Part shown: positions 6,623 through 14,102 of the stretch, in pieces
Layout: every line of letters starts with the position of its first letter
Numbering within the stretch: position 1 is the first letter of the stretch
Source of the DNA: SAR202 cluster bacterium
GTDB taxonomy: Bacteria; Chloroflexota; Dehalococcoidia; Lucifugimonadales; UBA3495
Direction of reading: 5' to 3'
DNA length: 25,197 bases
Assembly: GCA_009392095.1 (NCBI GenBank)
Contig: VFHF01000158.1
Span: forward strand, 1 to 25,197
Position numbers and translations under genes: made by a program
Notes under the pieces: generated by a model
What the model was told of the DNA's origin: nothing
The model's database searches: none
The model's input: the letters and a program-made list of their open reading frames with translations, nothing else

Positions 6623-7639
6623 TTGGATATCCGCGAAGCGATAGATGTTGTCGTCTCAGGCGATTCATTGGCCATGGACAAGGCAGCGGCAGTAATGCGA
6701 CAGATCATGTCCGGAGAGGCGACCCACGCCCAGTTGGGCTCGTTCCTGACTGCTCTCCGGCTGAAGGGCGAAAGCACTGAAGAGATCGCCGGTATGGCCA
6801 CCGTCATGCGCGAGTTTTCGCTGCGGGTAAATGTGGACGGCATGCTGGTCGATTCCGTTGGCACCGGCGGAGACGGCCTCAACACTTTTAATATTTCCAC
6901 CGCCGCGGCATTTGTAGCTGCCGGTGCTGGCCTAAAGGTTGCGAAGCACGGCAACAGGGCCGCGTCGGGCACTTGCGGCAGCGCCGATGTGCTAGAAGAA
7001 CTGGGCGTGCAGGTAGAGCTTACGCCCGAGGGAGTGGAGCGGTGCATCCGAGAAAGCGGCATCGGGTTCATGTTCGCCCAGGCGTTCCATCCTTCCATGC
7101 GCCACGCCGGACCGGTGCGCCGGGAGATCGGCATCCGGACCGTGTTCAATATCTTGGGACCGTTAACCAACCCGGCCGGCGCCCAGTCCATGCTGGTGGG
7201 CGTGGCCTTCCCAGAACTGGGCGAGAAAATGGCGTCGGTCCTCAATCTGCTGGACACCTACCACTCGATCATCGTTCATGGCGAAGGCGGCTTGGATGAA
7301 ATGACACTTTCTGGGGACACGTCTGTTTGGGAGGTAACCGGGGGCAAGGTAAGCAACTGGACGCTGTCCGTGGCCGACACCGGCCTGCCGGTCACGCCCA
7401 TCGAGGCAGTTAAGGGTGGAGACAGGGAGGCCAACGCCAAGACCATGCGGGAGTTATTGGGCGGCGCCGGCGGTCCGGTGCGTGATTACGTGCTGCTGAA
7501 TAGCGCGGGAGTGTTTTTGGTTGGCGACCTAGTTACCAACATCCGGGACGGCGTACAACTGGCGGCCCAGACCCTCGACTCCGGCGCGGCCAAAGATCGA
7601 CTGGAGTCTATGATCGAGGTCAGCCAAGCGGGTGGCTGA
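6623..7639 (+). CDS. trpD: Anthranilate phosphoribosyltransferase
   Basis: A 338-residue enzyme transferring the phosphoribosyl group of PRPP to anthranilate. PRPP-binding GTGGDGLNTFNIST starts at residue 80, KHGNRAASGTCGSADVLEELG at 108, the anthranilate-binding region FHPSMRHAGPVRREIGIRT follows, and the Mg2+-binding GLDEMTLSG comes later. Start: the usable start is TTG 6623, with AGGAG seven bases upstream. No ATG occurs near the conserved N-terminus. It ends 64 bp before trpC, the longest gap between intact genes in the operon, and that gap holds a possible internal promoter. Confidence 0.95.
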   Translation: MDIREAIDVVVSGDSLAMDKAAAVMRQIMSGEATHAQLGSFLTALRLKGESTEEIAGMATVMREFSLRVNVDGMLVDSVGTGGDGLNTFNISTAAAFVAAGAGLKVAKHGNRAASGTCGSADVLEELGVQVELTPEGVERCIRESGIGFMFAQAFHPSMRHAGPVRREIGIRTVFNILGPLTNPAGAQSMLVGVAFPELGEKMASVLNLLDTYHSIIVHGEGGLDEMTLSGDTSVWEVTGGKVSNWTLSVADTGLPVTPIEAVKGGDREANAKTMRELLGGAGGPVRDYVLLNSAGVFLVGDLVTNIRDGVQLAAQTLDSGAAKDRLESMIEVSQAGG

Positions 7640-7640
7640 A

Positions 7641-7698
7641 CTGCTTCCGAGGCCATGACGAAGTATAATGCGAGTCTGATTTACCGGTCTCTGGTAAA
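7641..7698 (+). promoter_or_regulatory. Possible internal promoter and small hairpin between trpD and trpC
   Basis: A perfect TATAAT occurs at 7664-7669. The -35 position (CTGCTT, 7641-7646) is poor. Downstream, TTTACC (7680-7685) and GGTAAA (7693-7698) form a short hairpin directly before the trpC start. This could give T-box-independent expression of trpCFB. It could also be chance. Confidence 0.35.
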
Positions 7699-7703
7699 GA
7701 AAA

Positions 7704-8504
7704 ATGCCAAACATCCTAGATGAAATAGTCACTGCCAAGCGCGTGGAATTGGCTGAGGGCATGTCCCAGGTTTCTCTCGCTGACCTGGAGTCTGCCGCTG
7801 CCAACCAGCCTCGGCCCCTGAACCTGTCTGGGGCGTTACTGGGCGGTGGCGTGCGGCTCATCGCTGAGATCAAAAAGGCGTCGCCTTCACGGGGGTTGTT
7901 GATGCCCGATTTTGACCATCTGAAGCTGGCCGAGACCTATGCAAGTAACGGGGCGGCCGCCATCTCGTGCCTGACTGATCCCAGGTTCCAGGGAGAACTG
8001 GCGCACTTGCTGCAGATCAAAGAATCCGGGGCATCCCAAAGGGCTCCGGTCATGCGCAAGGATTTCATTTTTGATCCCTACCAGGTGGTTGAGACACGAG
8101 CCGCCGGGGCTGATGCGATGTTGCTCATCGTCGCGATCTTGGAACCGGCCCAACTGAAAGAATTGCTGGAAGCCGCACAGGCGCACTGGATGCAGTGTCT
8201 GGTTGAGGTCCACGACGAAGCTGAACTCGAGACCGCGGTGGACGCCGGGGCAGATATAGTCGGCATCAACAATCGAGACCTGCGCACCTTCACCACCGAC
8301 CTGTCTGTAACCGAGCGCCTGGCCCCGCTGGTACCGAGAGGCAAGCAGATCGTCAGCGAAAGTGGCATTTTTACCCGCGAGCACCTGCGTCAGATGAACA
8401 GGGTCAGGGTTAACGCCGTGTTGGTTGGCGAGGCTCTTGTGACGGCGCCGGACGTGGGTGGGAAAGTGCGCGAATTGACTGGACAGAAAGCTCCGGTGGC
8501 ATGA
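7704..8504 (+). CDS. trpC: Indole-3-glycerol-phosphate synthase
   Basis: A 266-residue TIM-barrel enzyme closing the indole ring from CdRP. Expected active-site residues are visible: Glu55, Lys57 and Ser60 in IAEIKKASPS, Lys119 in VMRKDFIFDPYQV, Glu168 in LVEVHDE, and Asn189 in GINNRDL, plus the phosphate-binding SESGIFT and VLVGEALV. Start: ATG 7704. The upstream AAAGAAAAA offers almost no Shine-Dalgarno sequence, which is unusual next to the strong sites of its neighbours. Its TGA stop overlaps the trpF ATG (ATGA), indicating translational coupling. Confidence 0.95.
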   Translation: MPNILDEIVTAKRVELAEGMSQVSLADLESAAANQPRPLNLSGALLGGGVRLIAEIKKASPSRGLLMPDFDHLKLAETYASNGAAAISCLTDPRFQGELAHLLQIKESGASQRAPVMRKDFIFDPYQVVETRAAGADAMLLIVAILEPAQLKELLEAAQAHWMQCLVEVHDEAELETAVDAGADIVGINNRDLRTFTTDLSVTERLAPLVPRGKQIVSESGIFTREHLRQMNRVRVNAVLVGEALVTAPDVGGKVRELTGQKAPVA

Positions 8505-9181
8505 CCATGGGTGCCCAGGAATTAAAGGTCAAGATCTGCGGTATTCGCGCCTTAGAAGACGCGCTGGTGGCGGCTGAGGCAGGGGCAGATTTCATCGGGA
8601 TGGTTTTCGTGCCGGAGCGCCACCGCCGCATCACCCCTAAAGAAGCGAAAGTAATCGTTGATGGAGTTAGAAACTCCGGCGGTCCCGCTCCTCGGATCGT
8701 CGGCCTCTTTGCCGACCAGGCCATTGAGGAAGTTGCGGGGATAGTCGAGTTCTGCGGCCTGGACCTGGTGCAACTCTGCGGCAAAGAGTCGGTCGAATAT
8801 GCCGGCCAGACCGGCTGCGACGTGATCAAAGTTGTGCATGTCGCCAAGTCCGCCACCGCAACCGACGACGCTGGGACCGGCGCTAAGGTCAAAGAATTCA
8901 GTGGGGTCGGGCACCTGGTGACGCTGGACAGGTACGTTGAGGGCATCCAGGGTGGCACCGGAGTGGGGTTCGATTGGGGTGTGGCCGCTTCCCTTTCCCA
9001 GGCTGGTCACCCATTCTTACTTGCCGGCGGTCTAACACCCGAAAACGTATCAAAAGCGGTAACCGAGGTGCATCCTTGGGGCGTGGACGTCTCCAGCGGC
9101 GTGGAAACAAACGGTAAGAAGGACCACGCTAAGATTAGGGACTTCATGCACAAAGCTCGCGCCACACCCAAGGCGATCTAG
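8501..9181 (+). CDS. trpF: Phosphoribosylanthranilate isomerase
   Basis: A 226-residue TIM-barrel isomerase catalysing the Amadori rearrangement of PRA to CdRP. KICGI holds the general base Cys13, and LDRYVEGIQGGTGVGFDW holds the general acid Asp143 and a phosphate-binding GGTG. LAGGLTPENV and GVDVSSGVE complete the C-terminal phosphate site. The usual QLHG motif reads QLCG. Start: ATG 8501 overlaps the trpC stop as ATGA. ATG 8507 is an alternative that would place GGTGG at a better seven-base spacing. The enzyme precedes TrpC in the pathway though its gene comes after. Confidence 0.94.
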   Translation: MTMGAQELKVKICGIRALEDALVAAEAGADFIGMVFVPERHRRITPKEAKVIVDGVRNSGGPAPRIVGLFADQAIEEVAGIVEFCGLDLVQLCGKESVEYAGQTGCDVIKVVHVAKSATATDDAGTGAKVKEFSGVGHLVTLDRYVEGIQGGTGVGFDWGVAASLSQAGHPFLLAGGLTPENVSKAVTEVHPWGVDVSSGVETNGKKDHAKIRDFMHKARATPKAI

Positions 9182-9201
9182 CTGATAAGAAGGAACACTT
9201 C

Positions 9202-10416
9202 ATGGCAGATGTAAACGAGGGGGACCTCCTCTTCCCCGATGACCGAGGTAGATTCGGGGACTTTGGTGGGAAATTCATCCCCGAAACGCTGATGGCTGCG
9301 GTTGCCGAACTGGACGATGCGTACCAGACGGCCAAGGCCAACCCGGAATTCCAGGAGCGTTTGGGCCATCTGCTCCATAGCTACGCCGGGCGTCCCACCG
9401 CTTTGTACTTCGCGGAGAACCTGACCCGCGTCTGCGGCGGGGCTAAGATTTACCTGAAACGTGAAGATCTGGCACACACAGGAGCCCACAAGATCAACAA
9501 CGCCCTTGGCCAGGCGCTGTTGGCTCAACATATGGGCAAGAAGAGAATCATCGCCGAGACCGGGGCTGGACAGCACGGCGTCGCTGCCGCCACCGCTTGC
9601 GCCATGCTTGGTTTGGAATGCATCGTCTACATGGGCAGCGAGGATATCAAACGGCAATCGCTGAACGTATTCCGGATGAAGCTCCTTGAGGCTGAGGTCG
9701 TGCCTGTCGAGTCTGGCACCCGCACCCTTAAAGACGCTATCAACGAAGCTATCCGCGACTGGGTGACCAACGTGGAGACCACCCATTATCTGATCGGCAG
9801 CGTGGTCGGCCCACACCCCTATCCGGTCATGGTGCGCGACTTCCAGACGGTCATCGGCAGGGAAGCCCGTGCCCAGTTATTAGAGGCGGAAGGACTGCTG
9901 CCGGACTACGTGCTGGCCTGCGTCGGCGGCGGCAGCAACTCCATTGGAATGTTCCATTCCTTCGTCCCCGACGAGGACGTGCGGCTGATGGGTTTGGAGG
10001 CGGGAGGCGAGGGCGTCTCCACCGGCAAGCACTCGGCCACCCTCAGCGCCGGGCGTCCTGGCGTGCTCCACGGGGCAATGTCCTATCTGCTACAGGACGA
10101 ACACGGACAGGTGATGGAGACTCACAGCATCTCGGCGGGGCTGGACTACCCCGGCGTTGGCCCGGAGCACAGTTACCTGAAGGACTCCAAGAGGGCCGAG
10201 TACCGGGAGGTTAATGACTCACAGGCCCTCGAGGCATTCCATCTGTTGTGCCGCACTGAGGGCATCATCCCCGCCCTAGAGTCGTCCCATGCCGTGTACG
10301 CCGCCGTCGACCTGGCGAAAGCTCTGAAACCTGACCAGATAGTTCTGGTCTGCCTCAGCGGCCGCGGAGACAAGGACATCGACATCGTCGCGCAGGCCTC
10401 GGGGCTTCAGATCTAG
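9202..10416 (+). CDS. trpB: Tryptophan synthase beta chain
   Basis: A 404-residue PLP enzyme condensing indole with serine to give tryptophan. HTGAHKINNALGQALL carries the PLP Lys97, AETGAGQHGVAAA the catalytic Glu119, GGGSNSIGMF the phosphate loop, and LSGRGDKD the C-terminal Ser that contacts the PLP ring nitrogen. Length and motifs fit the ordinary TrpB1 type, which normally partners TrpA, not the stand-alone TrpB2 type. Start: ATG 9202 with AAGGA about nine bases upstream. It is the last recognisable trp gene here. No alpha-subunit gene follows, and the next gene (SDR) has its own promoter-like element. Confidence 0.96.
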   Translation: MADVNEGDLLFPDDRGRFGDFGGKFIPETLMAAVAELDDAYQTAKANPEFQERLGHLLHSYAGRPTALYFAENLTRVCGGAKIYLKREDLAHTGAHKINNALGQALLAQHMGKKRIIAETGAGQHGVAAATACAMLGLECIVYMGSEDIKRQSLNVFRMKLLEAEVVPVESGTRTLKDAINEAIRDWVTNVETTHYLIGSVVGPHPYPVMVRDFQTVIGREARAQLLEAEGLLPDYVLACVGGGSNSIGMFHSFVPDEDVRLMGLEAGGEGVSTGKHSATLSAGRPGVLHGAMSYLLQDEHGQVMETHSISAGLDYPGVGPEHSYLKDSKRAEYREVNDSQALEAFHLLCRTEGIIPALESSHAVYAAVDLAKALKPDQIVLVCLSGRGDKDIDIVAQASGLQI

Positions 10417-10463
10417 CAGATACACTCCGGGTTTGTTGGGCCTGGCCAAAGCTGCGCCAGACG

Positions 10464-10492
10464 TAATCCAGACGCAACCGCTGTGCTACAAT
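10464..10492 (+). promoter_or_regulatory. Extended -10 promoter candidate for the SDR-aminotransferase pair
   Basis: TACAAT (10487-10492) is preceded by TG at the extended -10 position (TGCTACAAT). The -35 region around 10464-10469 (TAATCC) is weak, as is common for extended -10 promoters. It lies in the 160-bp gap after trpB, which otherwise holds nothing I recognise. Confidence 0.5.
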
Positions 10493-10576
10493 GATTGCCG
10501 ATTCGGCGGGGCGTCCTTTAGGTGCGCTCTAGCTCGGCTCAGACTCGGATTCCGTCAAGAAAAAGGAGAATTCACT

Positions 10577-11374
10577 ATGGATATGGGACTGGAAGGCAAG
10601 ACTGCAATCATCACGGGTGGCAGTGACGGGATCGGGAAAGCCGCGGCACTGAGCATGGCAAAAGAAGGGGCAAACGTTGTCATCGTAGCCCGCCGCCAAG
10701 AGGTGTTAGACCAAGCAGTTCAAGAGATCAAGACGGCTACAGAGGGCTCGGTTGTTCCTTTAGCGCTAGACATCACCACCGACGGCGCCTCCCAGAAGAT
10801 GATCAAAACGGCCGTGGACAACTTTGGCCGCGTGGATATCATCGTCAACAACGCCGGCTCGTCGATGGCCAAGCCCTTCGAGAGCGTCAGCCACGAGGAC
10901 TGGCAATCGGACTTTGAGCTGAAGGTCTGGGCGGCGGTCCGCCTGATGCAAGATTCCATCATTGAGATGCGAAAGGCCGGCGGCGGCCGGATCATCAACG
11001 TTACCAACCTGGGCGGCCGGACCCCCGGACCCGCATCCATGCCCACCTCGATCTCCAGGGCGGCGGGAATCGCTATCACCAAGGGCCTTTCCAAGGACTT
11101 GGCCAAGGAAAACATACTTGTAACTACCGTCTGCATCGGCCTGGTCAAGAGCGGCCAGCACCAACGCCGGTATGACGCCCGCCTTGAGAAAGAGCCAAAT
11201 TTGTCCCTTGAAACCTTCTACGACGAACTAGCCCAAGCCCGAAGCGTTCCCATCGGTCGTGTGGCCGAGCCCGAGGAAGCAGGCGACGTCATCGCTTTCT
11301 TGGCTTCGGAGCGGGCCAGCTACCTCACCGGCATCGCAGTGAACCTGGACGGTGGCGCATCGGCGGTTCTGTAA
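10577..11374 (+). CDS. SDR-fold protein with replaced catalytic Tyr/Lys
   Basis: A 265-residue classical-length short-chain dehydrogenase/reductase. The nucleotide-binding TGGSDGIG (residues 13-20), structural NNAG (91-94) and C-terminal SYLTGIAVNLDGG are intact. The catalytic region is not: where the family has Y-x-x-x-K, the sequence is TSISRAAG, giving Thr157 and Arg161, and the usual Ser on strand beta-5 is Asn (NVTN). Either the enzyme works with other residues or it binds cofactor without classical dehydrogenase activity. Start: ATG 10577 has AGGAG eight bases upstream. The longer open frame back to 10433 is non-homologous leader. The aminotransferase follows after 59 bp. Confidence 0.85.
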   Translation: MDMGLEGKTAIITGGSDGIGKAAALSMAKEGANVVIVARRQEVLDQAVQEIKTATEGSVVPLALDITTDGASQKMIKTAVDNFGRVDIIVNNAGSSMAKPFESVSHEDWQSDFELKVWAAVRLMQDSIIEMRKAGGGRIINVTNLGGRTPGPASMPTSISRAAGIAITKGLSKDLAKENILVTTVCIGLVKSGQHQRRYDARLEKEPNLSLETFYDELAQARSVPIGRVAEPEEAGDVIAFLASERASYLTGIAVNLDGGASAVL

Positions 11375-11433
11375 CCTGCAGCGCGGCTCGAATATACGGA
11401 TACTGAAAAGGTCCATGGGACCGAAGGACACCC

Positions 11434-12630
11434 TTGACTAGCTCCTACATGAATGAATTGCAGCCCCCGCAGAAGGTGCTGCTGGGCCCAGGACCAAGCA
11501 CCGTGCACCCGCGGGTACTGCAGGCCCTGTCGCTCCCCGTAATGGGTCACCTGGACCCGACGTTCTTCCAGGTCATGGATGACGTGTGTGAGATGCTGCG
11601 CATGGTCTTCCACACCACCAATTTCATGACTGTGCCCATCTCCTCCACCGGCACTGGCGCCATGGAGACCGCCTGCGCCAACATCATTGAGCCGGGGGAT
11701 TCGATGCTTGTCTGCCGGAACGGCTACTTCGGCATCCGCCTGGCCGATATCGCAGAGCGCTGCGGCGCCACCGTGCACGTGATGGACACCCCTTGGGGCA
11801 AAGCAGTTGACCCCCAGATGCTGAAAGATGAACTCAAGAAGCGCCCAGGACTCAAGGCCGTAGGCGTGGTCCATGCCGAGACATCCACCGGGGTGCTGAG
11901 CGACATGAAAGAGCTCGTTGATGTGATCCACGAGTCTGGTGCGCTGGCCATCGTGGACGCGGTAACTTCTTTGGGTGGACATGAAGTCAGGATGGACGAC
12001 TGGGGTATCGACGTTTGCTACAGCGCCACCCAAAAGTGCCTGGGCGCCCCTCCGGGGTTGGCCCCCATCAGCCTTTCTCCCGCAGCCATGGACGTGGTCG
12101 CCAAACGGCCGAGCAAGGTCCAGAGTTTCTATTTCAACCTGAAGGACTTGGAAGCCTACTGGAACCAGACCAGGGCCTACCACCACACTTCGCCCATCAA
12201 CATGACCTATGCCTTGCGAGAGGCTCTGCGCATGATGATGGAGGAAGGCCAGGAGAACCGGATCAACCGGCATGCCAGGGTGGCGGCCGCGCTTCGCGCT
12301 GGAGCGGAAGCCCTGGGTCTAAGTCTGTTGGCCGAAGAAGGACACCGTCTGAACCCGCTGACGACGCTATCGATCCCTGAAGGCATCGAAGACGCCAAAG
12401 TCCGGCGGGCGTTGCTCAACGATTACGACATCGAGATTGGTGGGGGCCTGGGGGAGTTCGCCGGCAAGGCCTGGCGCGTCGGCCTTATGGGCGAGTCGGC
12501 CCGGGAACGCAACGTATTTGCGTTGCTCTCAGCTCTAGAGACCATCCTCTCCAAAGAAGGCTACGAAGTGGCCTTCGGTGCCAGCCTATCAGCGGCTCAG
12601 CGGACAATCGCGACGTTTGACGACGAATAA
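11434..12630 (+). CDS. Class V aminotransferase (alanine/serine-glyoxylate aminotransferase-like)
   Basis: A 398-residue PLP-dependent fold-type I enzyme resembling alanine-glyoxylate, serine-glyoxylate and serine-pyruvate aminotransferases. It shows an N-terminal LLGPGPSTVHPRVLQAL, the cofactor-binding SSTGTGAMETA, Asp175 in VDAVTSLGG for the pyridine nitrogen, and the Schiff-base Lys201 in SATQKCLGAPPGLAP. A substrate-carboxylate Arg is likely in WRVGLMGESA. Start: TTG 11434 has AAGGA five bases upstream. The later ATG 11449 would be about 20 bases from it, so TTG is preferred. It is probably co-transcribed with the SDR. Donor and acceptor preference cannot be read from sequence. Confidence 0.9.
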   Translation: MTSSYMNELQPPQKVLLGPGPSTVHPRVLQALSLPVMGHLDPTFFQVMDDVCEMLRMVFHTTNFMTVPISSTGTGAMETACANIIEPGDSMLVCRNGYFGIRLADIAERCGATVHVMDTPWGKAVDPQMLKDELKKRPGLKAVGVVHAETSTGVLSDMKELVDVIHESGALAIVDAVTSLGGHEVRMDDWGIDVCYSATQKCLGAPPGLAPISLSPAAMDVVAKRPSKVQSFYFNLKDLEAYWNQTRAYHHTSPINMTYALREALRMMMEEGQENRINRHARVAAALRAGAEALGLSLLAEEGHRLNPLTTLSIPEGIEDAKVRRALLNDYDIEIGGGLGEFAGKAWRVGLMGESARERNVFALLSALETILSKEGYEVAFGASLSAAQRTIATFDDE

Positions 12631-12669
12631 GTAGGCGGGTCACCAACCAGGCGAGATTCGACTGCGCCG

Positions 12670-13545
12670 CTACCGGTCATCCTCTGGCAGCCGGGTGGCT
12701 ACCGTGCCCATAGATGCTGGCGGCCAGGGTCCGGTTAGGTAGTCATAGAGGTTGCCGGCGTTGATGCCCATGACCATAGGCGCCAGAGCCGCTTGCTCCA
12801 CGTCCATGGGGTAGCGGTCGATCAGAGCGGTCAGGGTCGAGACCGACTCTTCGCGGGTCATGCCCCGGTCGACGGCGCCTTGGACGTAATCCTTCCACTC
12901 GGAGATGAACGATCCCTGCTCGTCCAGGTAGCCTTTGCCGCACATATCGCCGTGGCCAGGCACGAATATGTCTTCGTTCAATCCGCGTAGTGACTCCAGG
13001 GCTACCAACCACAGGTCCGGGTCGGCTTCGTGGAGCCAGGAATGGACGCCGTGGAAGATGTTGTCGCTGGTGAAGACCACTCCCTCCTCTTTTACGATCA
13101 CCGCCGCCTGGTAGAGTGTGTGTCCGGGCATGTGAATCATCTCGAAGGTATGGTCGCCCACGTGCATGGTCATGGTCTCGCGGAAGGTGATCACCGGAGC
13201 GTTGGCCTTATAGCCTTCCAGCAACGCGGGCTCGTCAGGCCCGAAAGTGCCGATCCTGGCGACATGCTCGGCCATATCTGTTTTCAGGATGCGTGCTCGG
13301 ACTCCCTCGTGTGCGATAACCGGCGCGTCGAAGAAGGCGTTTCCCGTCCAGTGGTCGCCGTGGGGCTCGGTGTTGATGATATAGCGGAGCAGCCCCCGCT
13401 TTTCTATCTCAGACTTCAGCCACATGGCCGTGGTGGGCTTGTGGGGGCTGTCGATCATGACGATGCCGTCTGATGTGGTCACGAAGCCAAAGTTGCAACC
13501 CCGCGTCTCAGTCTCAACCCATGTATTGCTGGTTACCTGTTTCAC
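12670..13545 (-). CDS. Metallo-beta-lactamase-fold hydrolase
   Basis: A 291-residue MBL-superfamily protein. The metal motif usually written HxHxDH reads EPHGDH: Glu60 replaces the first His, while His62, Asp64 and His65 are kept. Other ligands appear as His142 (MPGHT), Asp161 (TSDNIFHG) and His198 (VPGHGD). This may change occupancy of the first metal site. It has no signal peptide and is probably cytoplasmic. Start: GTG at 13545 with GGAGG six bases upstream. That GTG overlaps the stop of the preceding minus-strand gene as GTGA, so the two are translationally coupled. It converges with the aminotransferase, with only 39 bp between stops and no clear terminator. Confidence 0.85.
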   Translation of the reverse strand: MKQVTSNTWVETETRGCNFGFVTTSDGIVMIDSPHKPTTAMWLKSEIEKRGLLRYIINTEPHGDHWTGNAFFDAPVIAHEGVRARILKTDMAEHVARIGTFGPDEPALLEGYKANAPVITFRETMTMHVGDHTFEMIHMPGHTLYQAAVIVKEEGVVFTSDNIFHGVHSWLHEADPDLWLVALESLRGLNEDIFVPGHGDMCGKGYLDEQGSFISEWKDYVQGAVDRGMTREESVSTLTALIDRYPMDVEQAALAPMVMGINAGNLYDYLTGPWPPASMGTVATRLPEDDR

Positions 13546-13850
13546 GGCATGCCTCCATTAACAGTGGTTTTCTTGGTGGCCATCACGTGGCCCGCATCGA
13601 TCGTCCGTTCCTCCGGCATAACGGCAGAAGTATCTGCCAGGTAGCCGGCTATGGAATCCGTACTGGCGCGTATAACTAAATTTTCTCCCTCTAACAGCCG
13701 GGCAGCCTTGTTCGCGATCAGGTTCAGCTCTTCGTTGGTGTTATAGGCAGCAGCCATTTTGTTGGAAACTTCTTGAAGTGCGATCGAACGTTCCCGCTCA
13801 CGTTGCAGGTCTTCCAGTACCTGTTTCTTGGTTTTTCGCTGGTCGTTCAT
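13542..13850 (-). CDS. Short GAF-domain-like fragment protein
   Basis: A 102-residue protein. It has an N-terminal charged helix likely to form a coiled coil (KKQVLEDLQRERERSIALQE), then a stretch resembling the beginning of a GAF domain (VSNKMAAAYNTNEELNLIANKAARLLEG). The rest of the sensor domain is missing: the sequence ends about 55 residues later (STDSIAGYLADTS, then a polar tail). It looks like the front end of a GAF-type sensor or histidine kinase reduced to a stub. Start: ATG 13850 begins the conserved part. The upstream extension to 13907 looks non-coding. A CATAAT box on the minus strand (13883-13878) could be its -10, with no good -35. The stop overlaps the MBL start. Confidence 0.6.
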   Translation of the reverse strand: MNDQRKTKKQVLEDLQRERERSIALQEVSNKMAAAYNTNEELNLIANKAARLLEGENLVIRASTDSIAGYLADTSAVMPEERTIDAGHVMATKKTTVNGGMP

Positions 13851-14102
13851 GCGGTATCTGCCTAAAAAGTTGCCGGTATTATGACACGATTGTTGTGTTC
13901 GAGGCACCGAATCGGATAGTCACGGATCAGATGCAAACGACCCCAGTAAATCCTGCAGTTGACTGGGCAAGCGGCCGCGGCTATGCTGGCTCCAATTCTG
14001 CCAAAGCCCTGAACTGAGGCTATCACGCACCGATATTCAGGATTCGGCAGCGTATATTTGGCGCATAACACTAGGCTCCACGAGAGTGAGTTAGGAGCGA
14101 TA

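Noticed and set aside
10433..10576. Upstream extension of the SDR gene
   Set aside because: It has no family similarity and crosses an extended -10 promoter. ATG 10577 has a strong AGGAG.
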